44,647 nt of DNA from Bacteroidaceae bacterium (lineage in GTDB: Bacteria; Bacteroidota; Bacteroidia; Bacteroidales; Bacteroidaceae): the NCBI GenBank assembly GCA_017960985.1, contig JAGCYD010000021.1, positions 1-44,647 of the forward strand, given 5' to 3'. Position numbers and translations under genes: made by a program. This document shows, piece after piece, positions 1 through 7,610 of this stretch (within the stretch, counting starts at the first letter, position 1; each line of letters starts with the position of its first letter). Below the pieces are notes generated by a model, which did no database searches, had not been told where the DNA came from, and saw nothing but the letters and a program-made list of their open reading frames with translations.

Positions 1-2
1 AG

Positions 3-110
3 GGCTCGGACAATACGCTGAAGAAGTACTGTACCAATAGTGTGTATGGCAACGAGGGCTTCACGGACGAGCCTGCGCTGACGGAGCTGGAGGCCGGGGA
101 CGATGTGGCA
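3..110 (+). pseudogene. Fragment of a FISUMP-like secreted-protein domain (remnant)
   Basis: Frame 3 from the window edge reads an open 36-residue stretch with KKYCTNSVYGNEGFTDE and LEAGDDVA. This resembles the middle of the 'Fibrobacter succinogenes major paralogous' type domain common in Bacteroidales surface proteins, where the text after DDAA normally goes on to a WGGxWRMPT-like block. Here the similarity stops at about base 110 and the frame runs on, without a stop, through promoter sequence into manC. I read it as the surviving end of a deleted or recombined gene. The family match is from memory of the motif, so confidence is limited. The rest of the gene, if any, lies outside the window. 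Confidence 0.4.
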
Positions 111-137
111 ATCTTCGGTCGAAAATTCTCAAACGAG

Positions 138-169
138 TTTGGTATTTTGCTCGCTTATTCGTATCTTTG
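138..169 (+). promoter_or_regulatory. Bacteroidetes sigma-ABfr promoter of manC
   Basis: TTTG at 138-141 and TATCTTTG at 162-169 are separated by exactly 20 nt, matching the -33/-7 consensus. Transcription would start near 174-177, about 15-18 nt before the manC ATG at 192. The spacer contains TGCTCGCTTA, which is also found in the DPP IV promoter. Confidence 0.75.
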
Positions 170-191
170 TGCACCACATTTAATCATAGCT

Positions 192-1253
192 ATGAAGGAA
201 AGAACCAACCATCTGGTGATTATGGCAGGCGGCATTGGTAGCCGCTTTTGGCCAATGAGTACGCCCGAACGACCCAAGCAGTTCGTGGATGTAATCGGAT
301 GCGGCAGGACTTTGCTGCAACTGACGATGGACAGGTTCGAGGGGATTGTACCGCCTGAAAATGTGTGGATTGTGACTTCCTCAGCATACGCTGATATGGT
401 GCATGAGCAGTTGCCGGAGGTGCCCGAGGGGAATATCCTGAAGGAACCGTGCCGACGGAATACGGCTCCCTGTATCGCGTATGTGAGTTGGCGTATCAAG
501 GCACAAGACCCGCGAGCCAATATTGTAGTGACGCCGAGTGACCATATCGTGATGGACAAGGCTGAGTTTCAGCGAGTAGTGCAGTCGAGTCTGCAGTTTG
601 CCAGCGAGTCGGATGCGATTGTCACCCTGGGTATGAAGCCTACACGCCCCGAAACGGGATATGGCTATATACAGGTGGACTTGAGTACGCACTCGGTACG
701 CAACAAGGAGATTTATCGTGTGGATGCCTTTCGCGAGAAGCCCGATTTGGAGAAGGCGAAGGAATATATCGCACAGAATAATTTCTTCTGGAATGCAGGT
801 ATCTTTATCTGGAATGTAAATACCATCGTGAATGCCTTCCGCATCTATGCGCCTGGCATTTCGGAGATATTCGAGAACCTATTGCCTGTATATGGTACAC
901 CTGAAGAGCAGGCTCGTATCGATGAGCAATTCCCCAAGTGCGACAATATCTCCGTCGATTATGCTATTATGGAGAATGCGGAGGAAATCTTCTGCTTCCC
1001 AGCTAGTTTCGGTTGGAGCGACCTCGGCACATGGGGCTCGCTGCGGGAGAACACGCCTCGCGACAGGTATGGCAATTCGCTGATAGGAAACGATATAAGG
1101 GCATTCGATACGAAGAACACGATTGTGCATGCCACCGAGGAGAAGCGTGTCATCGTACAAGGGCTGGACGGATACATCGTGGCAGAGCAGGATGATGTAC
1201 TGCTTATCTGCAAATTGGAAAATGAACAACTGATAAAGGAATATAGCAAATAG
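192..1253 (+). CDS. manC: Mannose-1-phosphate guanylyltransferase
   Basis: Makes GDP-mannose from mannose 1-phosphate and GTP in the cytoplasm, the first committed step toward GDP-L-fucose. The N-terminus carries the nucleotidyltransferase signature MAGGIGSRFWPMS (residues 11-23) followed by ERPKQF. A VVTPSDHIV block and FxEKP (FREKPD) follow in the usual order. At 353 aa it is the short monofunctional form, lacking the C-terminal phosphomannose isomerase domain. The frame is open further upstream to base 42 and beyond, but the ATG at 192 is chosen because it follows a consensus promoter and starts just before the family N-terminus. The gmd start is 3 nt after the stop, so manC-gmd-fcl is one operon. 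Confidence 0.93.
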   Translation: MKERTNHLVIMAGGIGSRFWPMSTPERPKQFVDVIGCGRTLLQLTMDRFEGIVPPENVWIVTSSAYADMVHEQLPEVPEGNILKEPCRRNTAPCIAYVSWRIKAQDPRANIVVTPSDHIVMDKAEFQRVVQSSLQFASESDAIVTLGMKPTRPETGYGYIQVDLSTHSVRNKEIYRVDAFREKPDLEKAKEYIAQNNFFWNAGIFIWNVNTIVNAFRIYAPGISEIFENLLPVYGTPEEQARIDEQFPKCDNISVDYAIMENAEEIFCFPASFGWSDLGTWGSLRENTPRDRYGNSLIGNDIRAFDTKNTIVHATEEKRVIVQGLDGYIVAEQDDVLLICKLENEQLIKEYSK

Positions 1254-1256
1254 ATT

Positions 1257-2351
1257 ATGGAAAGAAAAGTTGCACTGATAACAGGCGTAACGGGACAGGA
1301 CGGTTCTTACTTGAGTGAGTTCCTGCTGGGAAAGGGATATAGTGTACACGGACTTATCCGCCGTAGCTCGGTGGATTATCGCGAGCGTATTGCACATCTC
1401 GAGGGTACTCCGAACTTTCACCTGCACTACGCCGACATGAACGATTCGATGTCGCTGGTAAAACTGGTGGGGCTGGTGCAACCGACGGAAATATACAACT
1501 TGGCTGCGCAAAGTCATGTGCAGGTTAGTTTCGATGCTCCTGAGTTTACCGCCGATGTGGATGCTGTGGGTGTACTGCGTATCCTTGAAGCCGTAAGAAC
1601 CAACCATCTGGAGAAGTCTTGCCGTATCTATCAGGCTTCGACAAGTGAACTTTATGGCAAAGTGGAGGAGGTGCCCCAGAACGAGAAGACTCCATTCCAT
1701 CCCTATAGCCCATACGCGGTTGCCAAGCTCTATGGATATTGGATAATCAAGGAATATCGCGAGGCATATAACATGTTCTGCTGCAGTGGAATATTGTTCA
1801 ATCATGAAAGTGAGCGTAGAGGCGAAACTTTCGTAACACGAAAGATAACTTTGGCTGCCGCACGCATCGCTCAGGGCAAGCAGGATAAACTCTATCTGGG
1901 TAATCTTTCCAGTTTGCGTGACTGGGGATATGCCAGGGATTATGTGGAGTGCATGTGGCTGATACTACAGCACGAAACGCCTGAAGACTTCGTGATTGCC
2001 ACAGGTGTGCAGCATTCGGTACGCGAATTCTGCTATCTGGCATTCAAGCATGTCGGCATCGAACTGGAGTTTCAGGGCGAGGGCGAGAATGAGAAGGGTA
2101 TAGACAAGAAGACGGGCCGTGTATTGGTTGAAGTTAGCCCCGACTTTTATCGTCCGACGGATGTCGTGAACCTGTGGGGCGACCCCACAAAGGCTAAGCG
2201 CGAACTGGGTTGGAATCCAGCCAAGACAACTTTCGAGCAACTTGTGGCCTTGATGGTTGAGCACGACATGAAGAAGGTGGCTGCCGACGATGCTGCCAGT
2301 CGAGTGCATATGAACCTTGCTGAGTATCTGGAGAAAGGAGTCGTGAAATGA
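1257..2351 (+). CDS. gmd: GDP-mannose 4,6-dehydratase
   Basis: Converts GDP-mannose to GDP-4-keto-6-deoxy-mannose using bound NADP(H). It is an extended short-chain dehydrogenase of 364 aa, the usual family length. The Rossmann motif [10 protein letters not shown] is at residues 10-19. The catalytic region shows STSELYG (128-134) and the YxxxK pair Y153/K157 in SPYAVAK. The substrate-binding loop [16 protein letters not shown] is also present. It lies between manC and fcl and its stop overlaps the fcl start by 4 nt, consistent with translational coupling. Function is clear from motifs and context. Confidence 0.96.
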   Translation: MERKVALITGVTGQDGSYLSEFLLGKGYSVHGLIRRSSVDYRERIAHLEGTPNFHLHYADMNDSMSLVKLVGLVQPTEIYNLAAQSHVQVSFDAPEFTADVDAVGVLRILEAVRTNHLEKSCRIYQASTSELYGKVEEVPQNEKTPFHPYSPYAVAKLYGYWIIKEYREAYNMFCCSGILFNHESERRGETFVTRKITLAAARIAQGKQDKLYLGNLSSLRDWGYARDYVECMWLILQHETPEDFVIATGVQHSVREFCYLAFKHVGIELEFQGEGENEKGIDKKTGRVLVEVSPDFYRPTDVVNLWGDPTKAKRELGWNPAKTTFEQLVALMVEHDMKKVAADDAASRVHMNLAEYLEKGVVK

Positions 2352-3490
2352 TAGACAAATCTGCAAAGATATATGTTGCTGGTCATCGAGGACTGGTAGG
2401 CTCTGCCATTTGGAACAATCTGCTTAGTAGGGGATATACCAACCTGATAGGGCGGACACATGCAGAACTGGATTTGCTTGACCCTGTGGCCGTAAAAGAG
2501 TTCTTCGACACGGAGCGTCCCGATGCCGTGGTGCTTGCTGCAGCTCATGTGGGCGGAATCATGGCGAACCTGCAGTATCGTGCAGACTTCATCTATCAGA
2601 ACCTGCAGATACAGCAAAACATCATCGGGGAGTCGTGGAAACATGGTGTGAAGAAACTTTTGTTCCTGGGTTCTACTTGTATCTATCCAGGCGAAGCACC
2701 ACAGCCGATGCCTGAGGATTGCCTGCTGACAAGTCCATTGGAATATACCAACGAACCATATGCCATCGCCAAGATTGCAGGATTGAAGATGTGCGAGTCT
2801 TTCAATCTTCAGTATGGCACGAACTTCATCGCAGTCATGCCTACGAATCTTTATGGGCCGAATGACAACTTCCACTTGGAGAACAGTCATGTGTTGCCTG
2901 CCATGATTCGTAAGATATATCTGGCTAAATGCCTGAACGAGAACGATTGGGATGCCGTGCGCAAGGATGTTGCCCTGCGCCCTGTATCTATCAAGGGCAA
3001 GGATATTGTTGTGGATGGAAACTCCTCGGAAGAAGACATCCTCAGTGTGCTGGCACACTATGGCATTCGTCCCGAAAGTGTGACGCTGTGGGGCACAGGC
3101 GCACCGCTTCGCGAGTTCCTGTGGAGCGAGGAGATGGCCGATGCCAGCGTACATGTCCTGCTGAATGTTGACTTTAAGGATGTACTGGATAAGTCTGATT
3201 TTGTCGTGAACCATGATGGCATCAAGGAAGTTCGTAACTGCCACATTAATGTAGGTACGGGCAAGCAACTGACCATCAAGGAATGTGCTGAGAAGATAAA
3301 AACGGAAATCGGTTTCAAGGGTAAATTGCTCTGGAATGTTGATAAACCGGATGGTACGATGAAGAAACTGACGGATGTTAGCAAACTACATCGTTTGGGA
3401 TGGCACCACAAAATAGAGATTGACGAAGGCATACATCGCCTATATGAATGGTACAAGCAGGGTATCTGCATTAACCACCAGTCACATTAA
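2348..3490 (+). CDS. fcl: GDP-L-fucose synthase (enlarged form)
   Basis: Epimerises and reduces GDP-4-keto-6-deoxy-mannose to GDP-L-fucose (GDP-fucose synthetase, WcaG type). Visible motifs are the NADP-binding [11 protein letters not shown] at residues 10-20, GSTCIYP (108-114) and the catalytic Y138/K142 in YAIAK. The protein is 380 aa, about 60 longer than the enterobacterial enzyme. The extra sequence forms two inserts: roughly residues 196-244 between the HVLPAMIRK and [10 protein letters not shown] blocks, and roughly 268-296. The catalytic core is intact, so activity is expected. The gene ends inside a symmetric terminator shared with the convergent peptidase gene. Confidence 0.94.
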   Translation: MIDKSAKIYVAGHRGLVGSAIWNNLLSRGYTNLIGRTHAELDLLDPVAVKEFFDTERPDAVVLAAAHVGGIMANLQYRADFIYQNLQIQQNIIGESWKHGVKKLLFLGSTCIYPGEAPQPMPEDCLLTSPLEYTNEPYAIAKIAGLKMCESFNLQYGTNFIAVMPTNLYGPNDNFHLENSHVLPAMIRKIYLAKCLNENDWDAVRKDVALRPVSIKGKDIVVDGNSSEEDILSVLAHYGIRPESVTLWGTGAPLREFLWSEEMADASVHVLLNVDFKDVLDKSDFVVNHDGIKEVRNCHINVGTGKQLTIKECAEKIKTEIGFKGKLLWNVDKPDGTMKKLTDVSKLHRLGWHHKIEIDEGIHRLYEWYKQGICINHQSH

Positions 3491-3524
3491 AAAAGAGATG
3501 TAAGGTCACCTTACATCTCTTTTT
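3490..3524. terminator. Bidirectional intrinsic terminator
   Basis: A 17-bp perfect inverted repeat (3490-3506 with 3508-3524, one base between) begins with five A and ends with five T, so it can terminate both converging transcripts. The fcl stop codon ends at its left edge and the minus-strand peptidase stop codon (3511-3513) lies inside the right arm. Confidence 0.9.
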
Positions 3525-5712
3525 GGAACCATTGTGTTATTTGTCGGAAAAGGTGGTAGCGTGTGTTGCCACCATAAATGCTGTGATTGCGGTTGGTATA
3601 GGCCAGCATCTTGAAGTCCTTGTCGGCTTGAACCAACGCTTCTGCGTATTCCGCTGTGTGGCGGAAGTGGACATTGTCGTCAGCAAGTCCGTGACAGATG
3701 AGCAAATTTCCGCTCAATAATGAAGCGCGTGCAATTGCACTGACTTCGGCATAGCCATCGGGATTTTCCTTCGGCGTGCGCATGAAGCGCTCGGTATAGA
3801 TGGTGTCATAGTATCGCCAACTGGAGGTAGGAGCAACGGCAACGCCTGCGGCAAATACGGGACGCCCTTCGCTCATACTCATCAGTGTGCAGTAACCGCC
3901 ATAGGACCAGCCCCAGATACCGATTCGGTCTTTATCAACATAAGGCAGGGTAGCCAGATAGAGTGCGGTCTCTACTTGGTCGGTGGATTCTTTCTCTCCC
4001 ATTCGGAGATAGGTCTGCTTTTCGAAGGCAGCACCTCTGCCTCCTGTACCGCGACCATCTACGCATACGGTAATGAAGCCCAACTCTCCCATATACTGTT
4101 CATAGAGACAACCGCCCATATTTCCCGTACTCCAACTATCAAGTACCATCTGACTACCAGGACCACTATATTGATAGAGAATGACGGGGTAGCGTTTGGA
4201 CGGGTCGAAGTCGTAGGGCTTCACCATATAGCCGTTCAGTTCTGTTCCGTCAGGTATCCTGAATGTGAAGAACTCTTTCTGTCCGAGGTTCTTGGATGAG
4301 AGTTTCTGGGTCAGTTCCTTATTGTCGAGTAGCACCTTCAACGACTTTCCTGTATTGTCATAAAGGGAAGTCACGGGAGGCGTATTCATATTGCTATATA
4401 CATTCATAAAGTATTGGAAAGACTTACTGAATGTGGCGCTGTTTGTTCCTACTCGAGCCGAGAGTTTTGTAACCTTCCCCTTGGCATCGGTCTTATAAAT
4501 GCTGCGTTGCAGGGGATTTCCCTCGTTGCTGGCATAGTAGAAAGTCTGTGTCTTGGTATCGTAGCCGTAAAAGTCTGTCACGACAAAGTTGCCTTTCGTG
4601 ACTTGTCGCTTAAGTGTTCCGTTTAGGTCGTACTGATAGATATGGTTCCATCCGCTGCGTTCACTGCACATAGCAAACCCTCCGTCGAAGAACTTCATTT
4701 GGTTGTATGAATTCTCGCCGATGTACTTGTCTACCTCGTCGCGTACGGCAAGTCGGGCTTCCGTACTTCGTGGATTGGCCATATAGATGTCCATGCGGTC
4801 CTGATGGTGGTTGAGGGTTACAACGGCAATCTTCATCGGGTCGCTCGTCATGAATATGCGTGGGATGTAGCCTTCCTTTTCCAATGGAATCTGTAGGGTG
4901 CGTGTCTGGTGACTCTTGATATCATAGGAGAGAACGCTCACTTGACTGTTTTCTTCGCCAGCCATAGGATACTTGTATTCAAAACTGCCGGGGTAGGTGA
5001 GATACTGCTCTTTTTCTGGATTCATTCCCTTGTACCAGGGGAAAGAGTACTGACCAACACGAGTCTCGTCGTATCGAATCCAGCAAAGCATGGTATTGTC
5101 GGCATTGAAGACAAGGCTACGGTCGCTGATAAATTCTTCTTCGTTCACCCAGTCGGGCTTTCCGTTGAGGATGTGGTTGTATTCGCCGTCCTTAGTTACC
5201 TGACTTTCACTGTTATTGAACAGCAGTTTTACGAGATGGATGTTGTTGTCGCGGACGAAAGCGATCAAGTAGCCATCGGGGCTCCATATCGGGCATTCCT
5301 GAGGTCCGTTGTCGCTCAAAGGAATCAAAGTGCGGTTCTGTACATTATATATATAATAGATGGCCGTTTTCGAACGACGGTATATGGGTTTTGTCTCCGT
5401 TTGAATCAGGATGTTCTTCTCGTCGGGACTCATGATGTAGCCATCGATGTGGTTGAGTTTATTCTTTCCTTTCGTATTGGCTACATCGAACAGCACTTCC
5501 GTCTGTTCCCCGTTTTTGAAGGAATAGGCTATGATTTGTTTGGCGTCGCTGCTTAGTTGGGCATAGCGAAGCCCGTCATTCAATGGTGTGACGGATTGTA
5601 TGCGCTTCGCGGCATATACACCGTTGCACAGGTCCTTCAGGTTTAGGTTCTCGCCAGCATGTAGAATTGTATGAAGGGCTAGGATACATATTGCACAGAG
5701 AATTCTCTTCAT
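3511..5712 (-). CDS. Secreted prolyl dipeptidyl peptidase IV-like serine protease (S9B)
   Basis: Predicted to release X-Pro dipeptides from peptide N-termini outside the cytoplasm. The first ~19 residues form a signal peptide ending near LHAG. An N-terminal beta-propeller follows, including the DWVNEEEF segment that corresponds to the Glu-Glu motif binding the substrate amino group. The C-terminal alpha/beta hydrolase domain has the nucleophile S603 in GWSYGG, D678 in HGLADDNVHF and H710 in RNHSIYGG. These spacings are close to those of human DPP IV. Length (733 aa) fits the family. It is monocistronic, from a consensus promoter at 5738-5769 to the terminator shared with fcl. Confidence 0.93.
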   Translation of the reverse strand: MKRILCAICILALHTILHAGENLNLKDLCNGVYAAKRIQSVTPLNDGLRYAQLSSDAKQIIAYSFKNGEQTEVLFDVANTKGKNKLNHIDGYIMSPDEKNILIQTETKPIYRRSKTAIYYIYNVQNRTLIPLSDNGPQECPIWSPDGYLIAFVRDNNIHLVKLLFNNSESQVTKDGEYNHILNGKPDWVNEEEFISDRSLVFNADNTMLCWIRYDETRVGQYSFPWYKGMNPEKEQYLTYPGSFEYKYPMAGEENSQVSVLSYDIKSHQTRTLQIPLEKEGYIPRIFMTSDPMKIAVVTLNHHQDRMDIYMANPRSTEARLAVRDEVDKYIGENSYNQMKFFDGGFAMCSERSGWNHIYQYDLNGTLKRQVTKGNFVVTDFYGYDTKTQTFYYASNEGNPLQRSIYKTDAKGKVTKLSARVGTNSATFSKSFQYFMNVYSNMNTPPVTSLYDNTGKSLKVLLDNKELTQKLSSKNLGQKEFFTFRIPDGTELNGYMVKPYDFDPSKRYPVILYQYSGPGSQMVLDSWSTGNMGGCLYEQYMGELGFITVCVDGRGTGGRGAAFEKQTYLRMGEKESTDQVETALYLATLPYVDKDRIGIWGWSYGGYCTLMSMSEGRPVFAAGVAVAPTSSWRYYDTIYTERFMRTPKENPDGYAEVSAIARASLLSGNLLICHGLADDNVHFRHTAEYAEALVQADKDFKMLAYTNRNHSIYGGNTRYHLFRQITQWFQKEM

Positions 5713-5737
5713 GGTTATAGTTTTTGGTTTCTGAGGT

Positions 5738-5769
5738 CAAAGATACAATTAAGCGAGCACAATAGCAAA
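5738..5769 (-). promoter_or_regulatory. Promoter of the DPP IV-like gene
   Basis: On the minus strand, TTTG (5766-5769) and TATCTTTG (5738-5745) are 20 nt apart. The spacer shares TGCTCGCTTA (5750-5759) and 16 of 20 bases overall with the manC promoter spacer. A second TATCTTTG lies upstream at 5814-5821 without a well-placed -33 element. Confidence 0.75.
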
Positions 5770-5863
5770 TTTATTTGCATATTGTCGAGCGTGAGTATCT
5801 AAGACCGATAGGTCAAAGATACAAATTATTACCCAAAGATGGAAAATAAATAGAGGAAATGCG

Positions 5864-5871
5864 TAATTTTG
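5864..5871 (+). promoter_or_regulatory. -7 element of the radical SAM gene; near-leaderless start
   Basis: TAATTTTG matches TAnnTTTG and ends only 7 nt before the ATG at 5879, so the transcript should have almost no leader. I see no matching TTTG 19-21 nt upstream. Confidence 0.5.
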
Positions 5872-5878
5872 CACCCGT

Positions 5879-6757
5879 ATGAAGTACATCGAATATGGTG
5901 CGTGGCTGAAAGAGCAGTTGGGCACGAAAGTACAGAAGATATCCATCAATGCCGGCTTCACCTGTCCCAATCGAGACGGTCGGGTGGGGCATGGGGGATG
6001 TTCGTTCTGTAACAACCAGACTTTCAACCCTGAATATTGTCAGACGGAGAAGAGCGTGACGCAGCAGTTAGAGGAGGGCAAGCGCTTTTTCTCGCGGAAG
6101 TATCCCGAGATGAAATATCTTGCATACTTTCAGGCTTATACGAATACTTATGGAGATGTTAAGCGTTGCATCCGTTTGTATGAGGAGGCTTTGAGTGTGC
6201 CAGATGTGGTTGGGTTGGTTATCGGTACTCGTCCCGACTGTATGTCCGATGCCTTGTTGGACTATTTTGAGGAACTGAATCACCGTACTTTCCTTATTAT
6301 AGAATATGGTGTTGAGAGTGCGAACGACGATACATTGCGCCACATCAATCGTGGACATTCGTATGCCGATTCGGTTCGTGCCATTGAACGAACGGCACAG
6401 CGAGGTATTCGTGTGGGGGCGCATATCATACTCGGATTACCAGGTGAAGGACACGATGAACTGATGCGACAAGCGAAGCTTGTTGCACAATTGCCCCTAA
6501 CCACATTGAAACTTCACCAACTGCAAATTATCCGTGGAACGCGTATGCACGAAGAATGGCAGGCGCACCCTTGGCACCTGCCATCTGTTGATGAGTATAT
6601 TGAGCTTGTGCTCGATTATATTTCTCTATTACCGCCGTCGCTGGTTTTTGAGCGTTTTGTCAGCAGTTCGCCAGCCAATTTACTTGTCGCTCCCCAATGG
6701 GGATTGAAAAATCATGAGTTTGCCGACTTGCTACGCAATGCTGTCAAAGAACGGTAA
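5879..6757 (+). CDS. TIGR01212-type radical SAM protein (YhcC-like)
   Basis: A radical S-adenosylmethionine protein of 292 aa. Cysteines C29, C41 and C44 (FTCPNRDG followed by GGCSFC) form the [4Fe-4S] ligand set in the spacing typical of the YhcC/TIGR01212 group, not the plain CxxxCxxC. Further family blocks are YFQAYTNTY, VVGLVIGTRPDC, EYGVESANDDTL and GAHIILGLPGE. The barrel is complete. Substrate and reaction of this family are not established as far as I know, so no function is assigned. It is divergent from the peptidase gene and convergent with the coiled-coil gene, and therefore probably monocistronic. Confidence 0.88.
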   Translation: MKYIEYGAWLKEQLGTKVQKISINAGFTCPNRDGRVGHGGCSFCNNQTFNPEYCQTEKSVTQQLEEGKRFFSRKYPEMKYLAYFQAYTNTYGDVKRCIRLYEEALSVPDVVGLVIGTRPDCMSDALLDYFEELNHRTFLIIEYGVESANDDTLRHINRGHSYADSVRAIERTAQRGIRVGAHIILGLPGEGHDELMRQAKLVAQLPLTTLKLHQLQIIRGTRMHEEWQAHPWHLPSVDEYIELVLDYISLLPPSLVFERFVSSSPANLLVAPQWGLKNHEFADLLRNAVKER

Positions 6758-6766
6758 TATTTAGGC

Positions 6767-7435
6767 TTATCGTCCGCTTGTGCCGTCGGCACGAATGGTT
6801 ATGCCCTTTTCGATGACTTCTCTTGCGACGGCTTTTTTCTGCTCTGCCAGTTGGATGGCATCTTGATTAGCCTGTGCGTCGTTAGCGGCATTGTCGGCCT
6901 TGATGCGAGCCTGCTCTACGGCATTCTTCGCCTTGGTTACATCGTCCTGAGCCTTTACGACATTCTGCTTAGCCGTTTCAACCTTCTGCTGTGCCTTGGC
7001 TACAGCCTCTTCGGCCTTTATGACTTTGGCTTCGGCTGTCTGTACTTTCTTTTCAGCCTTCGTTACATTGGCTTCAGCCTTGGTGATTTCAGCATGGGCC
7101 TTGTTGGTCTTGTTGTGCAGTTTTGTGACATTTGCTTTTGCTTTAGCCACTTCCTTTTCGGCATTCTGCTCGTTCTTGTATGCAGCCTTTGCCACCTTCA
7201 AGTTGGCCTTTGCTGCTTTCAGATCTTCTTTCTTCTTCTTTACTTCGGCTTTCAGTTCGGTGTTGTTCTTGTCGGCACCTAACTTTACTTCCAGTGACTT
7301 GATTTCACTGCTCAACGAAACGACTTCTCTATCAAACTGATTCATCCAGTCAAGACTGCTTTTCTCGCTCTGTGCCATTGCGCTGCTACTGATGCACAGC
7401 AGTGCGGCTCCCATAATAAGATTGATTTTCTTCAT
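6767..7435 (-). CDS. Secreted alanine-heptad coiled-coil protein
   Basis: A 222-aa protein with a signal peptide (about residues 1-21, ending SSSAMA) and then almost nothing but helix. From about residue 99 to 197 there are some thirteen consecutive heptads of the form AxxxVxK, such as AEANVTK, AEAKVIK and AKQNVVK. Alanine every seventh residue four positions before Val/Ile gives a very narrow hydrophobic stripe, as in tightly packed (Alacoil-like) or rod-forming helices. It is rich in Ala and Lys and has no cysteine in the mature part. I recognise no enzymatic domain. A periplasmic structural or Lpp-like spacer role is only a guess. A -7 element lies at 7477-7484. Confidence 0.75.
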   Translation of the reverse strand: MKKINLIMGAALLCISSSAMAQSEKSSLDWMNQFDREVVSLSSEIKSLEVKLGADKNNTELKAEVKKKKEDLKAAKANLKVAKAAYKNEQNAEKEVAKAKANVTKLHNKTNKAHAEITKAEANVTKAEKKVQTAEAKVIKAEEAVAKAQQKVETAKQNVVKAQDDVTKAKNAVEQARIKADNAANDAQANQDAIQLAEQKKAVAREVIEKGITIRADGTSGR

Positions 7436-7476
7436 AGTTTATTGAATTAAAGTTCGGTTAATAGTTTTATTTTGGT

Positions 7477-7484
7477 CAAAGGTA
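7477..7484 (-). promoter_or_regulatory. -7 element of the coiled-coil gene
   Basis: TACCTTTG on the minus strand, about 42 nt before the start codon. No TTTG sits at the expected distance upstream, so only half of the promoter consensus is met. Confidence 0.4.
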
Positions 7485-7567
7485 CGCAAAATCTCCGACT
7501 AATCATACATTCGTGCCGCAATTTCTTGTCTACATTGTTTTACATCTGCATTTTTCATGCCCTTCAT

Positions 7568-7599
7568 TTTGCTGTTCCGCAAGCTTTTCGCTAACTTTG
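7568..7599 (+). promoter_or_regulatory. Promoter of the GH105-DUF4861 gene
   Basis: TTTG (7568-7571) and TAACTTTG (7592-7599) are 20 nt apart, a full consensus match. The start codon at 7611 follows 11 nt after the -7 element, so the leader is only a few bases. Confidence 0.75.
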
Positions 7600-7610
7600 T
7601 GTAAATTATC

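Noticed and set aside
42-191. In-frame upstream extension of manC as a real N-terminus
   Set aside because: It contains the consensus promoter (138-169), and the family N-terminus begins at about 192. The extension is not like any ManC.
2147-3268. Long antisense frame (373 aa) opposite gmd/fcl
   Set aside because: It overlaps two well-supported enzyme genes, has no recognisable motif and a composition typical of a shadow frame. The same applies to 879-1805 minus, 8124-8942 minus, 14681-15523 plus and 4909-5556 plus.
5814-5821. Second promoter for the DPP IV gene
   Set aside because: TATCTTTG is present, but the nearest TTTG is only 12 nt away, so it lacks a properly spaced -33. It is noted in the promoter entry only.
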